Program-made: the position numbers and the translations under genes
Shown: one piece after another, positions 1 through 7,555 of the stretch
Position numbering within the stretch: the stretch's first letter is position 1
Layout of the letters: every line of letters starts with the position of its first letter
Notes under the pieces: generated by a model
Database searches by the model: none
The model's input: only the letters and a program-made list of their open reading frames with translations
Told to the model about the DNA's origin: nothing
Assembly (NCBI GenBank): GCA_013140465.1
Contig: JABFST010000472.1
Span: 1-15,089, forward strand
Source: Methylococcaceae bacterium
GTDB taxonomy: Bacteria > Pseudomonadota > Gammaproteobacteria > Methylococcales > Methylomonadaceae
Length of the DNA: 15,089 nucleotides
Reading direction: 5' to 3'

Positions 1-519
1 GGTAATGTTGCGCGAGCCGACTTCTTTTGCCAAGGATTTGGCAAAACCGACCATGCCAGCCTTGGCGGCGGCGTAATTGGCCTGTCCAGCATTGCCTGTA
101 GAGCCTACGACCGACGAGATATTGATAATGCGCCCGGTCTTGGCTTTCATCATGCCCCGCAACACCGCTTTGCTCATGCGGAACACCGAAGTCAGGTTGG
201 TGTTGATGATGTCGTCCCATTCCGCGTCTTTCATGCGCATCAGCAGGTTGTCGCGGGTAATGCCAGCATTATTGACGAGTACGGTCGGTGTGCCAAAGTC
301 GTCGTTTATGGTCTTCAGCACGTCCTCAATGGACGCTGCATCCGCCACATCCAGCCGTATGCCGTGGCCCAAATCGCCCAAATAGGCGGAAATGGCTTCT
401 GCCCCTGCGGCAGTTGTTGCCGTACCCACTACAAAAAAACCATCATGAGCCAACCTTTCGGCAATGGCTTTGCCTATGCCACGGCTAGCACCCGTCACTA
501 AGGCGATTTGCTTAGTCAT
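1..519 (-). CDS. fabG: 3-oxoacyl-[acyl-carrier-protein] reductase FabG (3' end cut by window edge)
   Basis: FabG reduces 3-oxoacyl-ACP with NADPH in the cytosolic fatty-acid elongation cycle. The 173 N-terminal residues are present out of a usual 244-248. The Rossmann cofactor motif TGASRGIG is at residues 9-16 and NNAG at 83-86. The short-chain dehydrogenase catalytic residues are all visible: Ser136 (in NISSVVG), Tyr149 and Lys153 in the YAAAK motif. The protein starts MTKQIALVTGAS, and its ATG lies 8 bp inside the end of fabD, so translation is probably coupled. It is the last visible gene of the yceD-to-fabG operon. The next gene in this order is normally acpP, which would lie outside the window. 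The gene is intact as far as it can be read. Confidence 0.96.
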   Translation of the reverse strand, partial: MTKQIALVTGASRGIGKAIAERLAHDGFFVVGTATTAAGAEAISAYLGDLGHGIRLDVADAASIEDVLKTINDDFGTPTVLVNNAGITRDNLLMRMKDAEWDDIINTNLTSVFRMSKAVLRGMMKAKTGRIINISSVVGSTGNAGQANYAAAKAGMVGFAKSLAKEVGSRNIT

Positions 520-1462
520 TCAATTGCTCCAAAACGTTTGTTAAGCTTACAGAATCATAGATAGAAAAATGTTCGGTTTCTTTGGCAATGCGCTTGTTAA
601 GCCCCGCCAGCACCTTGCCTGGGCCGCATTCGACAAAATGGCTGACACCTTGGTCGCGCATAAAACGGATGGTGTCCACCCAACGCACGGGCTTGTAAAG
701 CTGCTCTTTTAAGGCGTTGCGGATGACTTCGGGGGCATTGTGCGAGGCAACGTCTACGTTATGGATTAACGTGGCCTGTGGCATGTCGATGGTTACACTT
801 TGTAAGTACCCCGCCAACTTCTCGGCAGCCGCTTGCATTAAGGCGCAATGTGACGGCACGCTAATGGGCAATAACAGCGCACGTTTGGCCCCAGCGGCTT
901 TGGCGGCGTTCATGGCGCGATGGACGGCGGCGGCATTACCTGCAATGACCACTTGTCCTGGTGCATTAAAATTGACTGCCGAGACCACTTCGTTTTCAGC
1001 CACCTCGGCACAAAGGTTGACGACTTGATGGTCTTCCAGCCCCAAAATGGCAGCCATTGCGCCTACGCCTACAGGTACGGCCTCTTGCATCAGCTGTCCT
1101 CGGATCGCAACTAGCTTAATGCCGTCCTCAAAAGACAATGCACCCGAACACACCAAGGCGGTATATTCGCCTAAGCTGTGGCCCGCCATCCAGCCTGGGC
1201 GCACAGTGCTGTATTTGCACCAGAGCTCCCATGTGGCGACACCTGCCGCAAGCATCGCGGGTTGTGTGTTGTGGGTTTCATTCAGGACATCAAGCGGGCC
1301 GTCGGTGACGATAGCCCATAAATCTTTGCCCAGCGCATCTGAAGCGCGTTCAAAGGTGTGTTTGACTTCGGCATGGCTGGCAGCCAAATCGGACATCATG
1401 CCTAGGGACTGCGAACCCTGCCCAGGGAACACAAAAGCTAAATTGTAGTGCTGTTTGGTCAT
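512..1462 (-). CDS. fabD: malonyl-CoA:ACP transacylase FabD
   Basis: FabD moves malonyl from CoA to acyl carrier protein, supplying the extender unit for fatty-acid synthesis. The 316 residues match the family's usual length of about 310. The N-terminal FPGQGSQ motif is at residues 12-18. The nucleophile elbow GHSLGEY is at 94-100 with catalytic Ser96, the substrate-carboxylate Arg is Arg121, and the catalytic His is His205 in VPSHCALM. The open frame extends 42 codons upstream to 1588, but that part overlaps fabH and is unlike FabD. I therefore start at MTKQHYNLAFVFPGQG, 16 bp after the fabH stop. The ribosome binding site is weak. The 3' end overlaps the fabG start by 8 bp. Confidence 0.96.
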   Translation of the reverse strand: MTKQHYNLAFVFPGQGSQSLGMMSDLAASHAEVKHTFERASDALGKDLWAIVTDGPLDVLNETHNTQPAMLAAGVATWELWCKYSTVRPGWMAGHSLGEYTALVCSGALSFEDGIKLVAIRGQLMQEAVPVGVGAMAAILGLEDHQVVNLCAEVAENEVVSAVNFNAPGQVVIAGNAAAVHRAMNAAKAAGAKRALLLPISVPSHCALMQAAAEKLAGYLQSVTIDMPQATLIHNVDVASHNAPEVIRNALKEQLYKPVRWVDTIRFMRDQGVSHFVECGPGKVLAGLNKRIAKETEHFSIYDSVSLTNVLEQLND

Positions 1463-1478
1463 TTTAAGTAAGTTAGCA

Positions 1479-2447
1479 TTAGTATTTAATGAGTGCCGAA
1501 CCCCAAGTGAAGCCTGCGCCAAAAGCCTCAAGCAAGACCACTTGTCCGCGCTGGATACGACCATCACGGACGGCTTCGTTAAAGGCAATCAGCACGGATG
1601 CCGAGGAGGTGTTGCCTTGGTTTTCAAGCGTTACAACCACTTGATCCATAGACATTCTTAACTTTTTTGCCGTGGCGGCAATAATGCGGATATTGGCTTG
1701 GTGCGGGACTAGCCAATCTATTTCTGACTTGTCCATGTTGTTGGCTGCCAAGGTTTCATCGACAATCTGGCCTAAGGTGTTGACGGCAATCTTAAACACT
1801 TCATTGCCGCGCATACGGATAAAGCCTGTTTCGTCTTTGTTGGGTTCGGTGGCGGCTTGAGGGTTGGGGCAATACAGCAGATCTTCATATTCGCCATCAG
1901 AACAGATGTGTGTGGATAAGATGCCCGCTTCGTCCGAGGCACTTAGCAACACGGCACCTGCACCGTCACCAAACAAGATGCAGGTCGCCCTGTCCGTCCA
2001 ATCGACTATGCGCGAACACAGTTCCGAACCGACAATCAGGACGGTTTTTGCCGCCCCCGACTGGATATATTGGTCAGCAATGCTCAAGGCAAATATGGAA
2101 CCCGAGCAAGCGGCTTGCACATCAAAGGCCACGGTGTTTTTAATGCCCAAACGTTGTTGCAGCAAACAGCCCGTGCTGGGATAAACCCGATCCGGCGTGC
2201 CAGTTGCGACAATAATGAGGTCTATCGTGTTAGGGTCACACTCTGCCGCCGCAAGGGCTTGTCTGGCGGCAATTTCAGCCATGCTGGCGGCGGATTCGTC
2301 AGGCCCGGCAATGCGGCGGCTTTTGATGCCTGTCCGTTCAAAAATCCAACTGTCAGACGTGTCCACGGTTTGTGAGATGTGATCGTTGGTGCGTATTTCT
2401 TCGGGCAGGTAAGCGCCAGTGCCGATGACTTTGGAATAACGCCTCAT
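1479..2447 (-). CDS. fabH: beta-ketoacyl-ACP synthase III FabH
   Basis: FabH condenses acetyl-CoA with malonyl-ACP and so starts each round of type II fatty-acid synthesis. The protein has 322 residues, the usual length. The catalytic triad is complete: Cys114 in FDVQAACSG, His249 in VPHQANIRI, and Asn279 in [10 protein letters not shown]. The C-terminal [14 protein letters not shown] is typical of the family. The ATG lies within the plsX stop region as ATGA, a 4-bp overlap that suggests translational coupling. fabD follows 16 bp later. Nothing in the sequence indicates an unusual starter-unit preference. Confidence 0.97.
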   Translation of the reverse strand: MRRYSKVIGTGAYLPEEIRTNDHISQTVDTSDSWIFERTGIKSRRIAGPDESAASMAEIAARQALAAAECDPNTIDLIIVATGTPDRVYPSTGCLLQQRLGIKNTVAFDVQAACSGSIFALSIADQYIQSGAAKTVLIVGSELCSRIVDWTDRATCILFGDGAGAVLLSASDEAGILSTHICSDGEYEDLLYCPNPQAATEPNKDETGFIRMRGNEVFKIAVNTLGQIVDETLAANNMDKSEIDWLVPHQANIRIIAATAKKLRMSMDQVVVTLENQGNTSSASVLIAFNEAVRDGRIQRGQVVLLEAFGAGFTWGSALIKY

Positions 2448-3472
2448 GCGCTTTGCCTCTGCGCCAAGATGGATTCCACTTGCTCGCTTATTTTTCTGAT
2501 GACATCTTTTTTGACTTCAATTTCCGCCAGTTCAATGGCGGTCTTAAAGGCCAGCACGTCGGCACCGCCGTGGCTTTTAATCACCAAGCCCCTTAATCCC
2601 AAAAAGCTTGCGCCATTGTATAAGCGCGGATCAATGCGCTGTTTAAAGGATTTAAGCACAGGGTAAGCCAGAAAGGCCGCTAAACGGGTCAGCAGGTTTT
2701 TATTAAAAGCCTCTTTTAATACAGTGCCTATCATTTTAGCCGCACCTTCAATGGATTTAAGGGCCACATTGCCGACAAACCCATCGGTGACAATCAGGTC
2801 AACTTTGATATGCCCGGCGTTTAAGGAATTGCCTTCGACATAGCCGATATAATTGAGCGACGAATTTTCTAATAGTTTTGCCGCCGCTTTGACCTGCTCA
2901 TTGCCTTTGGTGTCTTCTTCGCCAATATTCAGCAAGCCCACTTTGGGATTATCAATGCCCTCAACCGCCTTGACCAGTTCATTGCCCATGATTGCAAACT
3001 GGAACAAATGCTCTGCGGTGCAGTCAACATTTGCACCCAAATCAAGCACATGGGTATGTCCGTAGATAGACGGCAAAGTCGAAATAATCGCCGGGCGGTC
3101 TATGCCGGGGATCATTTTTAACACAAAACGAGCCGTTGCCATCAGCGCACCTGTATTGCCGGCACTCACGCACGCGTCGGCATGACCGTCACGCACTAAG
3201 TTGATGGCCACCCGCATAGAGGAATCTTTTTTATTTTTGAGTGCTTTAGAAGGAGACTCATCCATGCCGACACACTGTGTGGCATGTTGGATGCTTAGCC
3301 TGTCTGGAAAGGCAAGGGGGTCTTGTGGCAACAACCGCTTAATGACCGCCTCATCACCTACCAAGATTAGCCTTAAGTCTGGATTGTTTTGCAAACAATC
3401 CAATGATGCCGGAATAGTGATTTCAGGGCCGTGATCGCCGCCCATAGCATCAATTGAAATGGTTAAACTCAC
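2444..3472 (-). CDS. plsX: phosphate acyltransferase PlsX
   Basis: PlsX makes acyl-phosphate from acyl-ACP, the acyl donor for PlsY in phospholipid synthesis. It works on the inner face of the membrane. The protein has 342 residues with the N-terminal [17 protein letters not shown] at about 103-110, LLNIGEE at about 180-186, [11 protein letters not shown] at about 229-239, and the family motif [11 protein letters not shown] followed by SHGGAD at about 285-304. I choose the GTG at 3470-3472, which gives [13 protein letters not shown]. The only other upstream candidate is a TTG at 3484 that directly abuts the GGAG. From the GTG, the GGAG at 3485-3488 lies 12 nt upstream, which is long but acceptable. 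The gene overlaps fabH by 4 bp. Confidence 0.95.
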   Translation of the reverse strand: MSLTISIDAMGGDHGPEITIPASLDCLQNNPDLRLILVGDEAVIKRLLPQDPLAFPDRLSIQHATQCVGMDESPSKALKNKKDSSMRVAINLVRDGHADACVSAGNTGALMATARFVLKMIPGIDRPAIISTLPSIYGHTHVLDLGANVDCTAEHLFQFAIMGNELVKAVEGIDNPKVGLLNIGEEDTKGNEQVKAAAKLLENSSLNYIGYVEGNSLNAGHIKVDLIVTDGFVGNVALKSIEGAAKMIGTVLKEAFNKNLLTRLAAFLAYPVLKSFKQRIDPRLYNGASFLGLRGLVIKSHGGADVLAFKTAIELAEIEVKKDVIRKISEQVESILAQRQSA

Positions 3473-3504
3473 GCTGGCGAACAACTCCGCAGTTATTGAA
3501 AGAA

Positions 3505-3526
3505 GCCGAACCGCTTAAGGTCCGGC
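3505..3526 (-). terminator. Hairpin with T-rich tail between rpmF and plsX (attenuator or processing site)
   Basis: In the minus-strand transcript GCCGGACC pairs with GGUUCGGC over 8 bp (one G-U) around a 6-nt loop. It is followed by UUCUUUC. The plus strand would have an A-C mismatch at the same place, which supports function in the minus orientation. It lies in the 82-bp rpmF-plsX gap, inside the operon, so it probably tunes expression between the abundant ribosomal protein and the lipid enzymes. It is unlikely to end transcription completely. The T tract is imperfect. Confidence 0.45.
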
Positions 3527-3554
3527 ACAGTATCATTCCAGTGCGGAAAGACTC

Positions 3555-3734
3555 TTATTCGTCGTTGTTGCTGACGATTTGGCGGCCTTTAAAATAGCCG
3601 TCTGGGGTCACATGGTGGCGCAAATGGGTTTCGCCAGTGATGGGGTCTTGTGACAGCGTTTTGCTGGTTAAGGCGTCATGTGAACGACGTTGACCGCGTC
3701 TTGAACGCGTTACTTTACTCTTTTGTACGGCCAT
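3555..3734 (-). CDS. rpmF: 50S ribosomal protein L32
   Basis: L32 is a small structural protein of the large ribosomal subunit. The 59-residue protein starts [20 protein letters not shown] and contains [21 protein letters not shown] and a C-terminal [11 protein letters not shown], all close to gammaproteobacterial L32. It has no CxxC pair, so it is the zinc-independent form. It is too short for most ORF callers. Its ATG shares one base with the yceD stop (TAATG), and plsX follows after 82 bp. The yceD-rpmF-plsX-fab order is conserved in Gammaproteobacteria and links ribosome and membrane synthesis. Confidence 0.97.
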   Translation of the reverse strand: MAVQKSKVTRSRRGQRRSHDALTSKTLSQDPITGETHLRHHVTPDGYFKGRQIVSNNDE

Positions 3735-4261
3735 TATAAATCTCCAGTGTGTTTCAATTTGGCTAATATGGAAAAAGGGTTTTCAGGTGCTGATGGCTCA
3801 TTACCTGCAAAAGCAATTATGTTGTTCGTGTTGAATGCTGGGATGGCGCAAGGTTCGGCATGCTTAGGAAATATTGGCAAAACCAGCAGTATCTCATCTT
3901 CAACAAGGGTTTTAAGTAGGGTTTTGCCTTCCTCAACGACTAGCGGTTCGTAATTTTCGGGCAATCTGTCCGCTTGGTCTATGGAGGTGACGATGCCTAA
4001 TTTAACCTCAAGGGCAAGAGGCCAAGCCACTGCCTGTAAGCAGTTTTGGCAGATCAGCTGCAAGTTGGCTAGCAGTTGGCCTTCAATTTTAGCCAGACGT
4101 CCTTCCCGACTAAAAAAAAGCTCAACAGCAACCGTACCTGCGTCATCGAAAAGCATATCAGCCAAACGATCCAAGTTTTTTAAGGGCATCTGACCTTTTA
4201 ACTCGCCGCGCTTATCGGCTAGTTGCAAAGGATCAATAAATTCAGGCAATCTCTCTAACAT
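3734..4261 (-). CDS. yceD: YceD/DUF177 family protein
   Basis: YceD (DUF177) precedes rpmF in most bacteria and has been linked to ribosomal RNA accumulation, though its mechanism is not settled. The 175 residues include the conserved C71-x2-C74 in [17 protein letters not shown] at 104-112, the family signature [10 protein letters not shown] at 120-129, and the C-terminal [10 protein letters not shown] at 161-170. The open frame continues upstream for 56 more codons to 4429. Those residues do not resemble YceD and contain a promoter, so I start at [19 protein letters not shown], where family similarity begins. The stop overlaps the rpmF start by one base. Confidence 0.9.
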   Translation of the reverse strand: MLERLPEFIDPLQLADKRGELKGQMPLKNLDRLADMLFDDAGTVAVELFFSREGRLAKIEGQLLANLQLICQNCLQAVAWPLALEVKLGIVTSIDQADRLPENYEPLVVEEGKTLLKTLVEDEILLVLPIFPKHAEPCAIPAFNTNNIIAFAGNEPSAPENPFSILAKLKHTGDL

Positions 4262-4270
4262 AACTGACAA

Positions 4271-4299
4271 ATAATATAGGTAAACAATAAATGCGTCAA
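4271..4299 (-). promoter_or_regulatory. Sigma70-like promoter for the yceD-rpmF-plsX-fab operon
   Basis: On the minus strand, TTGACG (4299-4294) and TATTAT (4276-4271) are separated by exactly 17 nt. Each matches 5 of 6 consensus bases. Only 9 nt separate the -10 box from the yceD ATG. Transcription would therefore start about 3 nt before the ATG, giving a nearly leaderless message. No Shine-Dalgarno sequence is visible upstream of that ATG, which fits. Confidence 0.6.
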
Positions 4300-4347
4300 A
4301 TTCTAAATAGGTTTGTTTGCTAAAAACGTCCCCATAATCAAGGGATT

Positions 4348-4362
4348 CCTTAACGGTTAAGG
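4348..4362. promoter_or_regulatory. Perfect 7-bp palindrome upstream of the operon promoter
   Basis: CCTTAAC-G-GTTAAGG is a perfect inverted repeat with a 1-nt centre, about 50 bp upstream of the -35 box of the yceD promoter. Its size and symmetry suit a dimeric regulator's operator. No known consensus was recognised, so the role is inference. Confidence 0.3.
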
Positions 4363-4475
4363 CGAAGAGGCAGTGTTTACAGGTCGCTATTGCTGCTATG
4401 TGCACGCCTTCAGCGCGTGTTTTAGCCATCTCTGTAGTGATGGTGCTTACGGGATAATCGCCACATTCACTTTGG

Positions 4476-4489
4476 CGCCAGTCATGGCG
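4476..4489 (-). terminator. Weak hairpin just downstream of the TIGR04073-like gene
   Basis: CGCCA-4 nt-TGGCG forms a perfect 5-bp stem 7 bp after the stop codon of the upstream gene. No T run follows on the minus strand, so it is at best a weak terminator or a 3'-end stabiliser. The rest of 4262-4475 holds the operon promoter and a palindrome and shows no supported gene. Confidence 0.25.
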
Positions 4490-4495
4490 GTCCTG

Positions 4496-4972
4496 TTATC
4501 TGGGTTGGTCCAGCCCAGGCTCTGTGCTGCTGTTATTTAGGCGCAAGATAGGGCCGTAAGTGGTGTCCACATCAAAATCATCCCAAATGTAAAGGGGAAA
4601 AACGCTAGGCTTGGTGGGCAAGGGGAAGGTGATTAAATCGATTAGCCCGCAACCCGTGCGCCCCACCATGTTTGCCAAGCCCTTAATCATGCCGCCGAAA
4701 AAGCCATATAAAGGATTGCCTTGATTCACTGTGTTGATAATGTTTTTAGGCATTTCCAAGCCACTCGTGCCGATATTGGCAAAAGCCCGCGCAGCCTTAT
4801 TGCCAATTTTTTGCCCATAGCTGCTGTTGGCGTCGGCGGCTTGGTTTTGTGCGCTTAGATTGACATTGGGGTTGGTATAAGACGGTTGCGTGTCCGCACT
4901 CAAGACAGGACTAAACATAACGGCACTGGCGGTGCAAACTAGCGCGATAACAAGGCGTTGGTGTGGGTGCAT
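4496..4972 (-). CDS. Secreted protein resembling the exosortase system-associated TIGR04073 family
   Basis: The 158-residue protein has a signal peptide at about 1-26 with a likely cut after SPVLSA, then an Asn/Gln-rich spacer. From about residue 51 it resembles the TIGR04073 family: SYGQKIGNKAARAFANIGTS, then GLEMPKNIINTVNQGNPLYG, and GFFGGMIKGLANMVGRT followed by GLIDLITFPLPT. The family co-occurs with exosortase/PEP-CTERM genomes, but its molecular role is unknown. The product is probably periplasmic or outer-membrane associated. A GAGGA ribosome binding site sits 6 nt before the ATG. The upstream neighbour is tex, 96 bp away on the same strand, with its own candidate promoter in the gap. 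No exosortase gene is in the window. The family assignment is from memory of the motif. Confidence 0.75.
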   Translation of the reverse strand: MHPHQRLVIALVCTASAVMFSPVLSADTQPSYTNPNVNLSAQNQAADANSSYGQKIGNKAARAFANIGTSGLEMPKNIINTVNQGNPLYGFFGGMIKGLANMVGRTGCGLIDLITFPLPTKPSVFPLYIWDDFDVDTTYGPILRLNNSSTEPGLDQPR

Positions 4973-5005
4973 GGCAAATCCTCGATTAGGGGTGGGTAGG
5001 CATTA

Positions 5006-5014
5006 AGTATAGCA
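5006..5014 (-). promoter_or_regulatory. Extended -10 promoter candidate for the TIGR04073-like gene
   Basis: On the minus strand TGCTATACT gives an extended -10 element (TGnTATAAT type, 5 of 6 in the hexamer), 34 nt upstream of the ATG. No good -35 hexamer lies at the usual distance, which extended -10 promoters can tolerate. Confidence 0.4.
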
Positions 5015-5068
5015 GGGTCGTGGCTTTAGTTATTGTAACCATCATGGCAGTATGGGCAAACCCTCCGT

Positions 5069-7348
5069 TCACACTTTCCCCCGTGCCTTGGCAAACGCGT
5101 TCGCCATCGACCCCTGCACAGGGGCTTGCGGCTTAGGGCTAGGTTTGGTTGTAGGCGCGGGACGGGCAGTTTTTGCCACTGCGACGACGGCATCCGATTT
5201 CATGCTCAAAGCGATGCGTTTGCGGTCTACATCGACTTCCACCACTTTTACCGTCACCCGGTCGCCTGTTTTCACCGCGTCCCTAGGGTCTTTAATAAAC
5301 GTGTCAGACAATTGCGAGATATGCACCAAACCATCCTGATGCACGCCTATGTCTACAAACGCGCCAAAATTGGCGACATTGGTGACTACGCCTTCTAGGC
5401 GCATACCCACTTCAAGGTCGGAAATCTTTTCAATGCCCGCTTTAAAAGTCACGCTTTTAAATTCGGGGCGTGGGTCGCGGCCCGGTTTTTCCAGCTCTTG
5501 CAAGATGTCGGTGACGGTTGGTAAACCAAAGTGGTCATTGGTATATTTGCTGGGGCTTAAGGTGCGCAAAAACCCGCTTTGTCCCATTAAATCGCGGATA
5601 GGCTTGCCGGTATCGGCAATAATCGCCTCGACCACCGGATAGGCTTCGGGATGCACTGCCGACGCGTCCAAGGGGTTGTCGCCATTCATAATGCGTAAAA
5701 ACCCCGCCGCTTGCTCGTAGGCTTTGTCGCCCAAACGCGGCACTTTTTTTAATTGTTTGCGGTTGCTGAACGGGCCGTTGGCATCCCGAAATGCGACGAT
5801 ATTCTCACTCACGCTCGAAGTCAGCCCCGACACTTGCTTTAACAACGCCACCGAAGCGGTGTTGACATCCACCCCGACGGCGTTCACGCAATCTTCCACC
5901 ACCACATTCAAGCCCCGAGCCAGCTGGGTTTGGTTGACATCATGCTGGTATTGGCCAACGCCGATGGCTTTCGGGTCAATTTTCACCAATTCCGCCAACG
6001 GGTCCTGCAAACGTCGGGCAATCGATACCGCGCCGCGCAAGGTGACATCCAAATCGGGAAATTCTTTGGCGGCCAGTTCGGAGGCCGAATACACCGAAGC
6101 CCCAGCTTCTGACACCATGACTTTACTGACGCTAAGGCCGCTGTGCAGTTTCATCATATCCGCGACTAACTGGTCGGTTTCGCGGCTGCCGGTGCCGTTG
6201 CCGATACTGATTAAAGCAACGTGGTGTTGCTGGCACAGCTTGGCGAGGCTGGCGATAGACTCATCCCATTGTTTGCGCGGCGGATGCGGGTAAATGGTGT
6301 CGGTCGCCAATACTTTGCCTGTGGCATCGACAACCGCTACTTTAACGCCTGTGCGGATGCCGGGATCTAGCCCCATGGTCGCTTTAGGGCCGGCAGGTGC
6401 TGCCAGCAGCAAGTCTTTTAAGTTGTGGGCAAACACGCGGATGGCTTCAAGTTCGGCGGCTTCGCGCAGTTGCAGTTTCAAGTCCACATCGATGCGGGTA
6501 AACAGCTTGATTTTCCAAGCAAAACGCGCGGTCTCCGCCAACCAGGCATCAGCAGGGCGGTTGGTGTCCGTCACTTGCAAGTGCTGGGCGACAAATTGCG
6601 CACACAGCTGGTGGGCGGCGGCTTCGTCGGCATCGGGTTTTAGGGTCAGCGACAGCAGATCTTCGTTGCGCCCGCGAAATAGCGCCAAGGCGCGGTGCGA
6701 GGGGATTTTGCGGATTGCTTCTTGGTAATCAAAATAATCTTTAAATTTTTCGGCGGCCTGTTCTTTGCCTGTTTGCACGGTGGCATGGACTATGCCGTGT
6801 TGCCAGATGCGCTCGCGCAGTTTTGCCAATAACTCGGCATCTTCGGAAATGCGTTCCATAATGATTTGCCGCGCACCGTCCAAAGCTGCCGCGACATCCG
6901 CTACGCCGTTATCGGCATTAATAAAGCCAGCGGCACAACGTTCGGGGATCAGCGTGCGGTCAGCTAGTAGGGCATCCGCCAATGGCTCCAAGCCCGCTTC
7001 GCGCGCAATTTGGGCTTTGGTTCGGCGTTTGGGTTTGTAGGGCAGATACAAATCTTCCAACAAGGTTTTGGTGTCTGCGCCATTGATGGCTAGTTCCAGC
7101 TCAGGAGTCAGCTTGTCTTGGCTGCGGATGCTATCCAAGATGGTCTGGCGGCGGTCGTTGAGTTCGCGCAAATAATACAGCCGTTCTTCCAGTTGCCGTA
7201 ATTGGCTGTCGTCCAATCCCCCCGTGGCTTCTTTGCGGTAACGGGAAATAAACGGCACGGTCGCACCTTCATCCAGCAAGGCAATCGCGGCTTGGACTTG
7301 TTTAGGGGAAATAGCGAGTTCTTGGGCAATATGTTGGCAGACATCCAT
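5069..7348 (-). CDS. tex: RNA-binding transcription accessory protein Tex
   Basis: Tex is a cytosolic nucleic-acid-binding protein related to eukaryotic Spt6 and associated with transcription and stress tolerance. The 759-residue length is typical. The N-terminal helical Tex domain (about 1-190) opens [14 protein letters not shown] and contains [18 protein letters not shown] YqgF/RuvC-like domain follows at about 324-430 ([17 protein letters not shown]). Helix-hairpin-helix repeats lie at about 480-555, including [16 protein letters not shown]. An S1 RNA-binding domain is at about 646-718, with [21 protein letters not shown]. The last 40 residues are an Ala/Pro/Lys-rich tail, variable in the family. 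The start is a clear ATG with AAGG 9 nt upstream. Confidence 0.97.
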   Translation of the reverse strand: MDVCQHIAQELAISPKQVQAAIALLDEGATVPFISRYRKEATGGLDDSQLRQLEERLYYLRELNDRRQTILDSIRSQDKLTPELELAINGADTKTLLEDLYLPYKPKRRTKAQIAREAGLEPLADALLADRTLIPERCAAGFINADNGVADVAAALDGARQIIMERISEDAELLAKLRERIWQHGIVHATVQTGKEQAAEKFKDYFDYQEAIRKIPSHRALALFRGRNEDLLSLTLKPDADEAAAHQLCAQFVAQHLQVTDTNRPADAWLAETARFAWKIKLFTRIDVDLKLQLREAAELEAIRVFAHNLKDLLLAAPAGPKATMGLDPGIRTGVKVAVVDATGKVLATDTIYPHPPRKQWDESIASLAKLCQQHHVALISIGNGTGSRETDQLVADMMKLHSGLSVSKVMVSEAGASVYSASELAAKEFPDLDVTLRGAVSIARRLQDPLAELVKIDPKAIGVGQYQHDVNQTQLARGLNVVVEDCVNAVGVDVNTASVALLKQVSGLTSSVSENIVAFRDANGPFSNRKQLKKVPRLGDKAYEQAAGFLRIMNGDNPLDASAVHPEAYPVVEAIIADTGKPIRDLMGQSGFLRTLSPSKYTNDHFGLPTVTDILQELEKPGRDPRPEFKSVTFKAGIEKISDLEVGMRLEGVVTNVANFGAFVDIGVHQDGLVHISQLSDTFIKDPRDAVKTGDRVTVKVVEVDVDRKRIALSMKSDAVVAVAKTARPAPTTKPSPKPQAPVQGSMANAFAKARGKV

Positions 7349-7381
7349 GATAGGCTAACCTTGGGCAGTAAAAAAGGCCGC

Positions 7382-7387
7382 ATTGTA
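7382..7387 (-). promoter_or_regulatory. -10 element candidate for tex
   Basis: On the minus strand TACAAT matches the -10 consensus at 5 of 6 bases, 33 nt upstream of the tex ATG. No convincing -35 hexamer is present at 16-18 nt, so the call is tentative. Confidence 0.3.
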
Positions 7388-7426
7388 ACAGTTGCGGGCG
7401 TTGATTTCGTAGTGTTGGCATCTGGC

Positions 7427-7466
7427 TGGGGCGGTGTAAAGCTAAAAAACCACCCCAAACATGGGG
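7427..7466 (-). other. Overlapping mutually exclusive hairpins in the tex / regulator spacer
   Basis: TGGGGCGGT (7427-7435) pairs with ACCACCCCA (7449-7457). The single mismatch becomes a G-U pair in minus-strand RNA. The same CCCC (7453-7456) can instead pair with GGGG at 7463-7466 around a 6-nt loop. If the tex promoter candidate at 7382-7387 is right, the structure lies upstream of the tex transcript, so it may be DNA-level or incidental. Confidence 0.3.
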
Positions 7467-7478
7467 ACAAATCCAGAC

Positions 7479-7511
7479 AAGTACAATTTTTGTCAATGTT
7501 TTGTAAAGCTT
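7479..7511 (+). promoter_or_regulatory. Three contiguous 11-bp direct repeats, candidate CarH-type operator
   Basis: AAGTACAATTT, TTGTCAATGTT and TTGTAAAGCTT follow each other with no gap and fit WWGT[AC][AC]ANNTT. A fourth, degenerate unit may follow at 7512. CarH-family regulators bind as tetramers to tandem 11-bp repeats, usually over their target promoter. Here the second repeat contains the -35-like TTGTCA, upstream of -10 candidates TATAAG (7520) and TATACT (7530). The array ends 44 bp before the regulator ATG, which suggests autorepression. Confidence 0.5.
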
Positions 7512-7555
7512 TATGTTAGTATAAGGCTTTATACTTTTGATGCAAAGAAGCAACT

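Noticed and set aside
1463..1588. N-terminal extension of FabD by 42 codons
   Set aside because: It overlaps the fabH coding end, lies before the conserved FabD start and has no family similarity.
3473..3484. TTG start for PlsX
   Set aside because: It abuts the only GGAG with no spacing; the GTG at 3472 gives the family's usual N-terminus.
4262..4429. N-terminal extension of YceD by 56 codons
   Set aside because: The residues do not resemble YceD, and the stretch contains a strong promoter and palindrome, so it is read as non-coding.
5724..6293. Plus-strand 189-codon open frame inside tex
   Set aside because: Shadow of the conserved tex coding sequence; composition and lack of motifs argue against a gene.
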